Source: BS750m-G28 sp035527235 (lineage in GTDB: Archaea > Thermoproteota > Bathyarchaeia > TCS64). From it: a stretch of DNA of 13,468 nucleotides. The stretch lies in contig DATLAV010000153.1 in the NCBI GenBank assembly GCA_035527235.1, forward strand, positions 1 to 13,468, written 5' to 3'. The notes beneath the pieces were generated by a model. That model ran no database searches. It was given only the letters and a program-made list of their open reading frames with translations, and was not told the DNA's origin. Below, piece by piece: positions 1 through 6,006 of this stretch. Both the position numbers and the translations under genes were made by a program. Numbering within the stretch: the first letter of the stretch is position 1; every line of letters starts with the position of its first letter.

Positions 1-391
1 CGCCCACCAGCCCGAACGGGTTACCGATGGCGTAGACCCTCTGGCCTACCCTGAGCTTATCCGAGTCGCCGAGCCTCGCCGCCGGTAGCCCCTCAGAGTC
101 GATCTTGACGACAGCGATGTCGATGCTCCTGCATATTCCAAGGATGACCCCCTCGACCGGCTTGTTGTCCCAAAGGACCACACCGATCCTGTCAGCCTGC
201 CTCACGACGTGGGCGTTTGTTACTATGTAGCCGTCTGGCTCGAGTATGAAGCCGCTCCCGGAGCCCTTCAGGGGCATCGTCCGATAGTAATAGTCCTTCA
301 CCACCCTCACGGTGTTGATGTGGACGACACTCTTGCTCACGGACTCTATGACGTTTAGAACCTCGTCTTCGCCGGACAAGTCAGTTCCCAC
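1..391 (-). CDS. HtrA/DegP-like trypsin-fold serine protease, N-terminal part (cut by window edge)
   Basis: The reverse strand from a GTG at 391 reads about 130 codons and runs off the left edge. It shows the start of an S1C (HtrA/Deg) protease domain: GSGSGFI (residues about 43-49), then TNAHVV with the likely catalytic His61, then SIDIAVVKI with the likely catalytic Asp91, then LGDSDKLRVGQ and AIGNPFGL. The catalytic Ser (GNSGGP motif) and any PDZ domain would lie beyond the window. There is no signal peptide or membrane segment before the protease fold, so a cytoplasmic enzyme is inferred. GTG was chosen because the overlapping ATG at 393 is in another frame that stops quickly. A TATA-like CTTAAAAAAG lies just upstream, so the transcript is probably leaderless. 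HtrA proteases degrade or refold damaged proteins, and the neighbours (thioredoxin pair, Lon-type protease) fit a quality-control role. Confidence 0.88.
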   Translation of the reverse strand, partial: MGTDLSGEDEVLNVIESVSKSVVHINTVRVVKDYYYRTMPLKGSGSGFILEPDGYIVTNAHVVRQADRIGVVLWDNKPVEGVILGICRSIDIAVVKIDSEGLPAARLGDSDKLRVGQRVYAIGNPFGLVG

Positions 392-406
392 ATTGATACG
401 AGCGGA

Positions 407-416
407 CTTTTTTAAG
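407..416 (-). promoter_or_regulatory. TATA-like box for the HtrA-like gene, overlapping the previous stop codon
   Basis: The reverse strand reads CTTAAAAAAG about 20-25 bp before the GTG at 391, the spacing expected for an archaeal TATA box and a leaderless transcript. It overlaps the TAA stop (412-414) of the thioredoxin-like gene. The call rests only on sequence and spacing. Confidence 0.5.
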
Positions 417-684
417 GGCTATCTCCCTGGGCCTGCCTGATGGAGTCCTCGAGGTCCTGCCTCGAGAAGGGGAATCCGACGAACTTCCTCTCACCGTCGA
501 CGAAGACCGTGGGGACGGCCATCACCTGGTTCGCCATTCCCCGCTCCATGCCCTCCTTGGTGTACGTGTTGACCTCCTCCACCTCGACACTGCCCCCGAA
601 CTGGGACACGACCTCGGTAACGAGCTTCCTGGCCCCCGGGCAGTGGGGGCAGACCGGTGAGAAGTAGACCTCTACCTTGACCAT
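412..684 (-). CDS. Small thioredoxin/glutaredoxin-like protein with CPHC active site
   Basis: This 90-residue protein begins with a beta strand (VKVEVYF) followed by SPVCPHCPGA, giving a redox-active Cys12-x-x-Cys15 pair at the head of helix 1. The middle contains AVPTVFVDGE, the cis-proline loop and following strand of the thioredoxin fold. The length is near glutaredoxin size and shorter than classic thioredoxin, as in small archaeal thioredoxins and protein disulfide reductases. There is no signal sequence, so it is probably cytoplasmic. It lies 77 bp downstream of the thioredoxin reductase-like gene on the same strand, which makes that flavoprotein its likely electron donor (inference). 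The ATG at 684 is well placed for a TATA-like box at 714-724. The exact substrate cannot be read from sequence. Confidence 0.9.
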   Translation of the reverse strand: MVKVEVYFSPVCPHCPGARKLVTEVVSQFGGSVEVEEVNTYTKEGMERGMANQVMAVPTVFVDGERKFVGFPFSRQDLEDSIRQAQGDSP

Positions 685-713
685 GCAAGTTCCCTTAAAA
701 AGAGACCTTGAGT

Positions 714-724
714 CGATAAAAAGC
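714..724 (-). promoter_or_regulatory. TATA-like box / T-rich tract before the thioredoxin-like gene
   Basis: The reverse strand reads GCTTTTTATCG, centred about 35 bp before the ATG at 684, giving a predicted leader of roughly 10 nt. The T5 tract also lies about 40 nt past the reductase stop codon and could help terminate that transcript. A second T-rich tract (CTTTTTAAGG) lies closer to the ATG but is too near to be the main box. Confidence 0.45.
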
Positions 725-761
725 TGGCGATCTCGAAGAAGGGGGATGTTTACCAGTAGAC

Positions 762-1685
762 CTAGCTCTTCAGGGACCTAACAAAGCGGAACGCTGCGAG
801 CCCGGCCTTACCCCCGTCCCCGGCAGCCGTCACGACCTGCATCCCACTGCAGGCGCAGTCCCCCGCCGCATAGATGCCCTTTAAGTTCGTCTCTTGGTTC
901 TCGTCGACCTGTATGCAGCCGCCTGTGTCGGTCTCGATCCCGGCGTCCTTGATCATGCTGCCCGTTCCCACGTTCTCTAGGATCAGGAAAACCCCGTTGA
1001 CATCGAGCTTGCCAGTCGGCCCGTTCTTCAGGGTCAGCCCTGTGACGACGTCCTCCCCCTCAATCGAGGCGATGTCTGTCCCCTCAAGTATCTCGACGTT
1101 CGATAGCTGGGCGAGTTCCTCTAACTCCTCCTCGAAACCTTCGCCGTAGCCCTTGCTCCCCGGTATCGCGTAGACCTTGCTGGACGTCCGGGAGAGCGTC
1201 AGCGCGTCCTCCACGGCCTCCTTCCCTGCCCCGACGACGGCGACGGGCATGTCCTTGAAGAAGGGACCGTCGCAGATGGCGCAGTAGCAGACCCCTCGCC
1301 CCTTGTACTCAGTCTCACCGGGGAGACTCAGACTCTTCCTCTGCAGGCCTATAGTCAAGATGACGGCCTTCGACAGATAGATGCCCTTCCGGGTCATCAC
1401 CATCTTAGCCTCGCCCATGTCAGTGAGGCCGACGAAGGTCTCCTCCTTGAACTCGACGCCGAACTTCCTTGACTGAGAGATGAACTTTTCCATGAGATCG
1501 GTCCCGTTGATCCCCATGGGGAATCCCGGGAAGTTCTCGATCGTGTGGGGGCCCCAGGCCCTTCCACCGAGCTGCTTCCTCTCTATAATGAGTGTCCTGA
1601 GACCTTGACGGGACGTGTAGATGCTCGCCGTTAGCCCGGCGGGTCCGCCACCTATGATGATGACGTCATAGAGTTCCTCAGACAT
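762..1685 (-). CDS. trxB: Thioredoxin reductase-like flavoprotein lacking the usual NADPH motif
   Basis: The 307-residue product has the two-domain class II pyridine nucleotide-disulfide reductase layout. The FAD dinucleotide fold is IIIGGGPAGLTAS (residues 9-21), the redox centre is CAIC (Cys135/Cys138, with an extra Cys133), and the C-terminal FAD motif is GIYAAGDC (270-277). Length matches bacterial TrxB. The nucleotide domain reads VVGAGKEAVEDA (150-161) where GGGDSAxEEA is usual. The region that normally holds HRRxxFRA is replaced by YAIPGSKGYGEGF (172-184), with no paired arginines. NADPH use is therefore doubtful. The ATG at 1685 is preferred over a GTG at 1694, because GGTGAG (1690-1695) makes a Shine-Dalgarno 4 nt before it and because TATA-like boxes fit it. 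The likely partner is the CPHC protein downstream. A reductase for some other small disulfide protein is also possible. Confidence 0.9.
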   Translation of the reverse strand: MSEELYDVIIIGGGPAGLTASIYTSRQGLRTLIIERKQLGGRAWGPHTIENFPGFPMGINGTDLMEKFISQSRKFGVEFKEETFVGLTDMGEAKMVMTRKGIYLSKAVILTIGLQRKSLSLPGETEYKGRGVCYCAICDGPFFKDMPVAVVGAGKEAVEDALTLSRTSSKVYAIPGSKGYGEGFEEELEELAQLSNVEILEGTDIASIEGEDVVTGLTLKNGPTGKLDVNGVFLILENVGTGSMIKDAGIETDTGGCIQVDENQETNLKGIYAAGDCACSGMQVVTAAGDGGKAGLAAFRFVRSLKS

Positions 1686-1689
1686 CAGC

Positions 1690-1695
1690 CTCACC
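1690..1695 (-). promoter_or_regulatory. Shine-Dalgarno GGTGAG that favours the inner ATG of the reductase gene
   Basis: On the reverse strand GGTGAG stands 4 nt before the ATG at 1685 and contains the alternative GTG start. The match to the archaeal anti-Shine-Dalgarno sequence argues that the inner ATG is used. Confidence 0.5.
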
Positions 1696-1703
1696 GATCC
1701 AAG

Positions 1704-1730
1704 GGATAAAAATGAATGTCATATAAAAAG
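1704..1730 (-). promoter_or_regulatory. TATA-like boxes of the reductase gene
   Basis: Two A/T boxes are visible on the reverse strand. CTTTTTATAT at 1721-1730 predicts a start site near 1700 with a short leader holding the Shine-Dalgarno. ATTTTTATC at about 1705-1713 would give a leaderless message from the ATG at 1685. The outer T5 tract also lies about 25 nt beyond the stop of the Lon-type protease gene and may serve as its terminator. Confidence 0.5.
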
Positions 1731-1752
1731 GGGTGCGTTTAGAGGCCATGAA

Positions 1753-4143
1753 CTACTCCCGGTACTCCTTGATGCGCTCGGCCATCTCCTTCAGCCTTTT
1801 CTGGACGAGGTAGTTGATGGTGCCCTCCTCGTACGTCCCGTCGGGCTCAAGCTCCCCCCCCTTGATGCCGGTGAGGACCTCGATGCCCTCATCTATAGTC
1901 GTCACAGGGTAGATGTGGAACCTGCCCTCCCTGATGGCCTCCACGACCTCGTCCTTCAGCATCAGGTTCTGGACGTTGCTGTAGGGGATCATGCAGCCCT
2001 CCTCGCCGGTCAGGCCCTTCGCCTTGCAGACCTCGTAGAAGCCCTCCACCTTCTCGTTGACCCCTCCGATCGCCTGGACGTTCCCTTTCTGGTTCACGGA
2101 GCCCGTGACGGCCAGGTTCTGCTTGATGGGCGCCCCCGAGAGGGCGGAGAGCATGGCGTAGAGCTCCGTGCTGGAGGCGCTGTCCCCGTCGATCCCGGAG
2201 TAGCTCTGCTCGAAGACCAGCCTCGCGGTGAGGCTGAGGGGCTCGTCCTTCGCGTACTTGCCGTTGAGATAGCCGCTCAGGATCAGCACCCCCTTCGTGT
2301 GGGTGGGCCCCCCCATCTCGGCCTCCCTCTCGATGTCGATGATACCCTTCTTGCCGACGCCCACGGAGGCGGTGATCTTGCTGGGTTTACCGAACCCGTA
2401 GTCGCCTAGGGAGAGCACGGCGAGGCCGTTCACCTGGCCCACCTTCTCCCCCTTTGTCTCGATCAGTATGACGTTTCTGGCGATCATCTCGTCGATCTTC
2501 TTCTCAATGAGGTTGGAGCGGTAGACCTTCTCCTCGAGGGCCTGATTGATGTGCTCCTTTGTGATCAGCTCTGAGCCCCCCTCCTTGGCGTAGAAGTTTG
2601 CCTCCCTGATGATGTCAGCGATGGCTGCGAACTCCGTCGACATCTTCGACTGGTCGGCGGCCAGCCTTGAGCTGTACTCGATGACGCCGGCGATGCCCGT
2701 GGGGTCTAGGTGGAGCAGTTCCTCCCCCGTACAGATGGCGCAGATGAACGCAGCGTACTTCCTTGCGTTCTCCTCGTTGCGCTCCATTGTGATGTCGAAG
2801 TCGGCTTTCACCTTGAAGAGTTCCTTGAAGTCCCTGTCCCGCGCGTACAGGAGGTGATACACCTGGGGGTCGCCTATGATGATCACTTTTGCCTCGAAGG
2901 GAATCGGCTCAGGCCTCAGGGAGCTGGACACGATAAATCCGAGCTTCGCCGCGGGTTCCTCGATCTCCAGCTTCTTGTTCGCGATCGTCCTCTTCAGGCT
3001 CTCCCAGACTACAGGGTCGACGAACAGCCCCTCCACGGGCACGACGAGGTACCCGCCGTTGGCCCTGTGAAGGGAGCCGGCCCTGATCATGGTGTAGTCC
3101 GTGATGAGGGCACCGAACCTCGCCTCCTTCTCAGTCACCCCGAAGAGCCGCTGGTAGGTCGGGTTGAGCTCCATCACGACGGGCGCTCCCTCAAGCCCCG
3201 AGTTGTCGACGATCAGGTTCACCCTGTAACGTGCCATCGGGTCGGTCCTCATGGTGGGAAGTTGGAAGGGCAGCTGGGGCTGCGCTCTCTCCTCCCCTCC
3301 CTGTAGGATGGCCTGCAGGTTCTCCATCATGTCCTCCTCGACCTGGCCGAGGTAGGTGATCACCTCGCTGCAGTCGCTGAACTTCTCCTTGAGGATGGAG
3401 AACATAGGCTCGAGGGCGAAGGTGGCCACGCTCCTGTTGAGCTCTGCGATGGCCTCGCTCATCTTCCGCTCGATCTCCCTGAACCTCTTCATGGAGCCCC
3501 GGAGCTCCTCTTGGAGGGCGGCCCTCCTCTCCTGTATCTGCTGCTGCAACTGAGGGGGGAGCTGGGGGAACTCCTCCTCGCTGACCGGCCTCCCGTTCAC
3601 GATTGGTATGAGAAGCAGCCCGATGGGGGAGCGCTGAAGGAGGAAGCCGGCGTTGGCGGCCAGCTGGTTGACCTCCTTCGTGACCTCCTCCCTCTCGGAC
3701 TCGATCATCTTCAAGGTATCCCCCCGCCTCTTCGCGTACTCGTCGCTATCGAAGGCGACTCGGAGGGCGCCCCTCATCTCCTGGACCAGCTGCTCCATGT
3801 CCTTCTTGAACTCGATACCCTTACCGGTCGGCAGCCTCAGGGCGTTTGACCTGTTTAGGTCCTTGAAGTTATAGACGTAGCACCAGTCGGGGGGAACCGG
3901 CCGGGACTTCGCTATCTCCTCGAGGAAGCTTACCACGGCAGTCTTCCTGCCTGTGCCCGGCATACCTGAGATGTAGATGTTAAAGCCCTGGTCCTCGATC
4001 TTGAGGCCGAACTTGAGTGCCCTTACCGCCCTGTCCTGTCCTATAATGTCCTCTAGGGGAGTAAGGTCAGCCGTCGACGAGCACTTGATCACCGGCTCGG
4101 TAAAAGCCAGCTTTACCTGCTCATATGTTAATTCAATCACCAT
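1753..4143 (-). CDS. LonC-type (AAA_32) Lon-family protease with degenerate Walker motifs
   Basis: The 796-residue protein has no membrane segment, which separates it from the membrane-bound archaeal LonB. The N-terminal AAA-type module carries IIGQDRAVRAL (33-43) and ISGMPGTGRKT (58-68, Walker A region). A charged, probably coiled-coil insertion follows (about 130-235). Next comes LHRANGGYLVVPVEGLF (358-374), the Walker B region of AAA_32 proteins, and DPVVWESLKRT. The C-terminal Lon (S16) protease domain starts near 560 and includes GVGKKGIIDIERE. Its likely catalytic Ser655 is in DGDSASS and Lys698 in GGVNEKVEG. Walker A has Arg where Lys is usual, and the Walker B strand lacks the usual acidic residues, so ATP hydrolysis may be weak or absent. 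The protease is probably a cytoplasmic degrader of unfolded protein. The ATG at 4143 has a TATA-like box 45 bp upstream. Confidence 0.9.
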   Translation of the reverse strand: MVIELTYEQVKLAFTEPVIKCSSTADLTPLEDIIGQDRAVRALKFGLKIEDQGFNIYISGMPGTGRKTAVVSFLEEIAKSRPVPPDWCYVYNFKDLNRSNALRLPTGKGIEFKKDMEQLVQEMRGALRVAFDSDEYAKRRGDTLKMIESEREEVTKEVNQLAANAGFLLQRSPIGLLLIPIVNGRPVSEEEFPQLPPQLQQQIQERRAALQEELRGSMKRFREIERKMSEAIAELNRSVATFALEPMFSILKEKFSDCSEVITYLGQVEEDMMENLQAILQGGEERAQPQLPFQLPTMRTDPMARYRVNLIVDNSGLEGAPVVMELNPTYQRLFGVTEKEARFGALITDYTMIRAGSLHRANGGYLVVPVEGLFVDPVVWESLKRTIANKKLEIEEPAAKLGFIVSSSLRPEPIPFEAKVIIIGDPQVYHLLYARDRDFKELFKVKADFDITMERNEENARKYAAFICAICTGEELLHLDPTGIAGVIEYSSRLAADQSKMSTEFAAIADIIREANFYAKEGGSELITKEHINQALEEKVYRSNLIEKKIDEMIARNVILIETKGEKVGQVNGLAVLSLGDYGFGKPSKITASVGVGKKGIIDIEREAEMGGPTHTKGVLILSGYLNGKYAKDEPLSLTARLVFEQSYSGIDGDSASSTELYAMLSALSGAPIKQNLAVTGSVNQKGNVQAIGGVNEKVEGFYEVCKAKGLTGEEGCMIPYSNVQNLMLKDEVVEAIREGRFHIYPVTTIDEGIEVLTGIKGGELEPDGTYEEGTINYLVQKRLKEMAERIKEYRE

Positions 4144-4187
4144 GATAGAGACATCCGATAATAACTACTAATGACATTTTTAGGAGA

Positions 4188-4197
4188 TTATTTAAAG
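4188..4197 (-). promoter_or_regulatory. TATA-like box for the Lon-type protease gene
   Basis: The reverse strand reads CTTTAAATAA, predicting transcription from near 4167 and a leader of about 24 nt. It falls in the AT-rich 69-bp gap between hjc and the protease gene. No clear Shine-Dalgarno precedes the ATG. Confidence 0.5.
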
Positions 4198-4212
4198 ATG
4201 GCAGTAAGAAAG

Positions 4213-4671
4213 TTAAACTCCCATACTCCTCAGCAGCTCTCTGAAGCTCAGCCCGGAACCTATACGGATCGAATAGTCACCTGGCTTCGGGGCCACTAGG
4301 AACGCCCAGCCCTTATACTTGAACTTGGCTGCAAGGACCGCCACCCTGTTTGGGTAGATCCGGTGGATCTCAAGGAACTCGTGGAGTTTTAACACCTGAT
4401 GCCGTTTGTAGTAGACATACCTCTCCTGGCTCTTCACCTCGCAGGCGACGATGGTCTTCTCCTTGATCGCGAAGATGTCGGGGAGGGGCTCGTTGCTCGG
4501 AGCGCTCACGGGCACCCTGAGGGCGTCGAAGCCAGCGCCCCTGAACATCTTCACGAGCTCCCGCTCGGCGTCGTAGCCCCTCTTCTTCATCCGCCTGACC
4601 TGACGGCGGTCGAGGGTTCGAGTGAACCGCTCCCGCTTCGGCTTCGTGTTCGCCAGGTCCCTGAGCGACAA
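4213..4671 (-). CDS. hjc: Holliday junction resolvase Hjc
   Basis: The 152-residue product contains the Hjc nuclease signature. YDAERELVKMF (33-43) carries Glu36, RVPVSAPSN and LPDIFAI carry Asp65, and ACEVKS carries Glu78 and Lys80. This is the E-D-ExK metal site of the endonuclease fold. Hjc dimers cut four-way junctions symmetrically during recombination and fork repair, acting after RadA, which is encoded elsewhere in this window. The TTG at 4671 gives a basic extension of about 27 residues before the usual N-terminus. The ATG at 4590 (Met28, just before KKRGYDAERE) gives a 125-residue protein of ordinary Hjc length and is a serious alternative. The TTG start lies 10 nt after the stop of the winged-helix gene, so the two are probably co-transcribed. 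The family assignment is firm; the start is not. Confidence 0.9.
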   Translation of the reverse strand: MSLRDLANTKPKRERFTRTLDRRQVRRMKKRGYDAERELVKMFRGAGFDALRVPVSAPSNEPLPDIFAIKEKTIVACEVKSQERYVYYKRHQVLKLHEFLEIHRIYPNRVAVLAAKFKYKGWAFLVAPKPGDYSIRIGSGLSFRELLRSMGV

Positions 4672-4681
4672 ATCGATACCC

Positions 4682-4999
4682 CTACTCTTCCTCCGGGAGC
4701 TTCAGCGCACCCGACTCCAAGGGCACGACTGCAAGCTTCGTGAGGTCCTTCAGCCAGTTCGAGAAGGTGTCGGCGTTGGCGTACTTCTGGTATCTCCTCT
4801 TATGGGGCACCTTTGTCACCATCCTGAGTTCCACCATCTTGTTCAGGTAGAACTTTGCCGAAGACCGTGAGATGTCGCAGACACGAGCAAGGTCACCGCT
4901 CGTGAACGCTGGATCGAGCTGAGCGTACGCGTGGATGACCTTAGGGGGGAGGGAGAACGCTTTGTCAACTATATCGATGAGGGATTCCTTACGCGACAC
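4682..4999 (-). CDS. Winged helix-turn-helix protein upstream of hjc
   Basis: This 105-residue protein appears to be a single winged-helix domain. A helical lead-in (about 1-28) is followed by FTSGDLARVCDISRSSAKFY (32-51), which fits helix 2-turn-recognition helix. Helix residues LNKMVELRMVTKVPHKRRYQ follow, with the basic HKRR stretch as the likely wing. No effector or metal site is visible, and the C-terminus is short and acidic (PEEE). The start is a GTG at 4999, supported by a TATA-like box at 5022-5030 that fits a leaderless message. It is the first gene of a probable two-gene unit with hjc. It could be a transcriptional regulator, perhaps autoregulatory, or a DNA-binding partner of the resolvase. 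I do not recognise a named family. Confidence 0.82.
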   Translation of the reverse strand: MSRKESLIDIVDKAFSLPPKVIHAYAQLDPAFTSGDLARVCDISRSSAKFYLNKMVELRMVTKVPHKRRYQKYANADTFSNWLKDLTKLAVVPLESGALKLPEEE

Positions 5000-5021
5000 C
5001 TAGAACAATCCACCTGACGGA

Positions 5022-5030
5022 GAATATAGA
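5022..5030 (-). promoter_or_regulatory. TATA-like box for the wHTH-hjc unit
   Basis: The reverse strand reads TCTATATTC centred about 27 bp before the GTG at 4999, which would give a leaderless transcript. It lies in the 59-bp gap after argF. Confidence 0.5.
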
Positions 5031-5058
5031 GGGTCGGGATTAATAAAATTGGGGGGAG

Positions 5059-5970
5059 CTATTTTTTCAGGAGCCAGTAGAGGAGCCCGTTCTGGGCGTG
5101 CATCCTGTTCCCAGCCTGATCGAAGACGACAGACTGGGGAGAGTCCATGACCTTGTCGGTTATCTCGTAGCCCCTGTGAGCGGGGAGGCAGTGCATCACG
5201 ATGGCGTCAGGCTTCGCGTGGGACACCAACTCTGAATCCACCTTGAAGGGGGGAAAGACCTCCATCCTCACCTTCTGCTCGGACTCCATCCCCGCGCTGA
5301 CCCAGACGTCAGTGTAGATGACATCGGCGCCTGAGACTCCCTCCACGGGGTCGTGAGAGACCTCGGCCTCGACGTCGGAGTGCTCGTTCGCCTTGGATAG
5401 TATCTCTGGGGAGGGGCTGTAGCTGGGCACGTCGGGGCAGACCACAGTAACCTCCATCCCCATTGACGAGCATCCGATGACCGTCGAATTGGAGGTGTTG
5501 CACCCACCGTCGCCGACGTAGGCGATCTTCAGCCCCTCAAGCTTTCCCTTCTTCTCCTTGATGGTCAGGAGGTCCGCGAGGTTCTGGCAGGGATGGTAGA
5601 CCTCGGTCATTCCATTGATGACGGGGATGATCGCCGCCGCCCCGATACGCTCGATGTCCTCCTGCTTGAGGACTCGTGCCATGATAAAATCGACGTACTC
5701 GTTCAGGTTCTTCACGCCGTCCGCTAGGGTCTCGCTCCTCGTGAACTTGCCACCCTCGATGCTGTAGAAGATGGCGTGACCTCCGAGCCGGTTCATACCC
5801 GACTCGAAGGAGATCCTGGTCCTGAGGGATGGGAGCTCGAAGAGCATTATCAACGTCTTGTTCTTCATGACGTCGCCGTACTTCTTAGAGTTCGCCTTGA
5901 TCCTCTGGGACAAAGTGAGGATCTTGTCCACATCGTTCTTCGACAGGTCAAAATCACTTAAAAGGTGCAT
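5059..5970 (-). CDS. argF: Ornithine carbamoyltransferase-family enzyme (ArgF-like) with divergent signatures
   Basis: The 303-residue length is normal for anabolic ornithine carbamoyltransferase, which makes citrulline from ornithine and carbamoyl phosphate. Supporting motifs are FELPSLRTRISFE (44-56, carbamoyl phosphate loop), HPCQNLADLLT (126-136), TDVWVSAG (220-227), MHCLPAHRGYEIT (259-271) and NRMHAQNGLLYWLL near the end. Three sites differ from the usual pattern: SLRTR in place of STRTR, SAG in place of the SMG loop, and GDGGCNTSNS (153-162) in place of GDGNNVxxS. HCLPAHRG and the adjacent argininosuccinate synthase gene, 36 bp upstream on the same strand, still favour citrulline formation. 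Another transcarbamylase specificity cannot be excluded. The ATG at 5970 has GAGATG about 8 nt upstream as a weak ribosome site. Co-transcription with argG is likely. Confidence 0.88.
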   Translation of the reverse strand: MHLLSDFDLSKNDVDKILTLSQRIKANSKKYGDVMKNKTLIMLFELPSLRTRISFESGMNRLGGHAIFYSIEGGKFTRSETLADGVKNLNEYVDFIMARVLKQEDIERIGAAAIIPVINGMTEVYHPCQNLADLLTIKEKKGKLEGLKIAYVGDGGCNTSNSTVIGCSSMGMEVTVVCPDVPSYSPSPEILSKANEHSDVEAEVSHDPVEGVSGADVIYTDVWVSAGMESEQKVRMEVFPPFKVDSELVSHAKPDAIVMHCLPAHRGYEITDKVMDSPQSVVFDQAGNRMHAQNGLLYWLLKK

Positions 5971-6006
5971 ATTTGCTTCATCTCGTAAAGGTTAAGGAAA
6001 AGGGGG

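Noticed and set aside
1915..3306. Long plus-strand open frames opposite the Lon-type protease (1915-2409, 2710-3306)
   Set aside because: They lie fully inside a well-supported protease gene, have low-complexity Leu/Asp/Gly-rich translations with no motif, and arise from strong GC bias at third positions.
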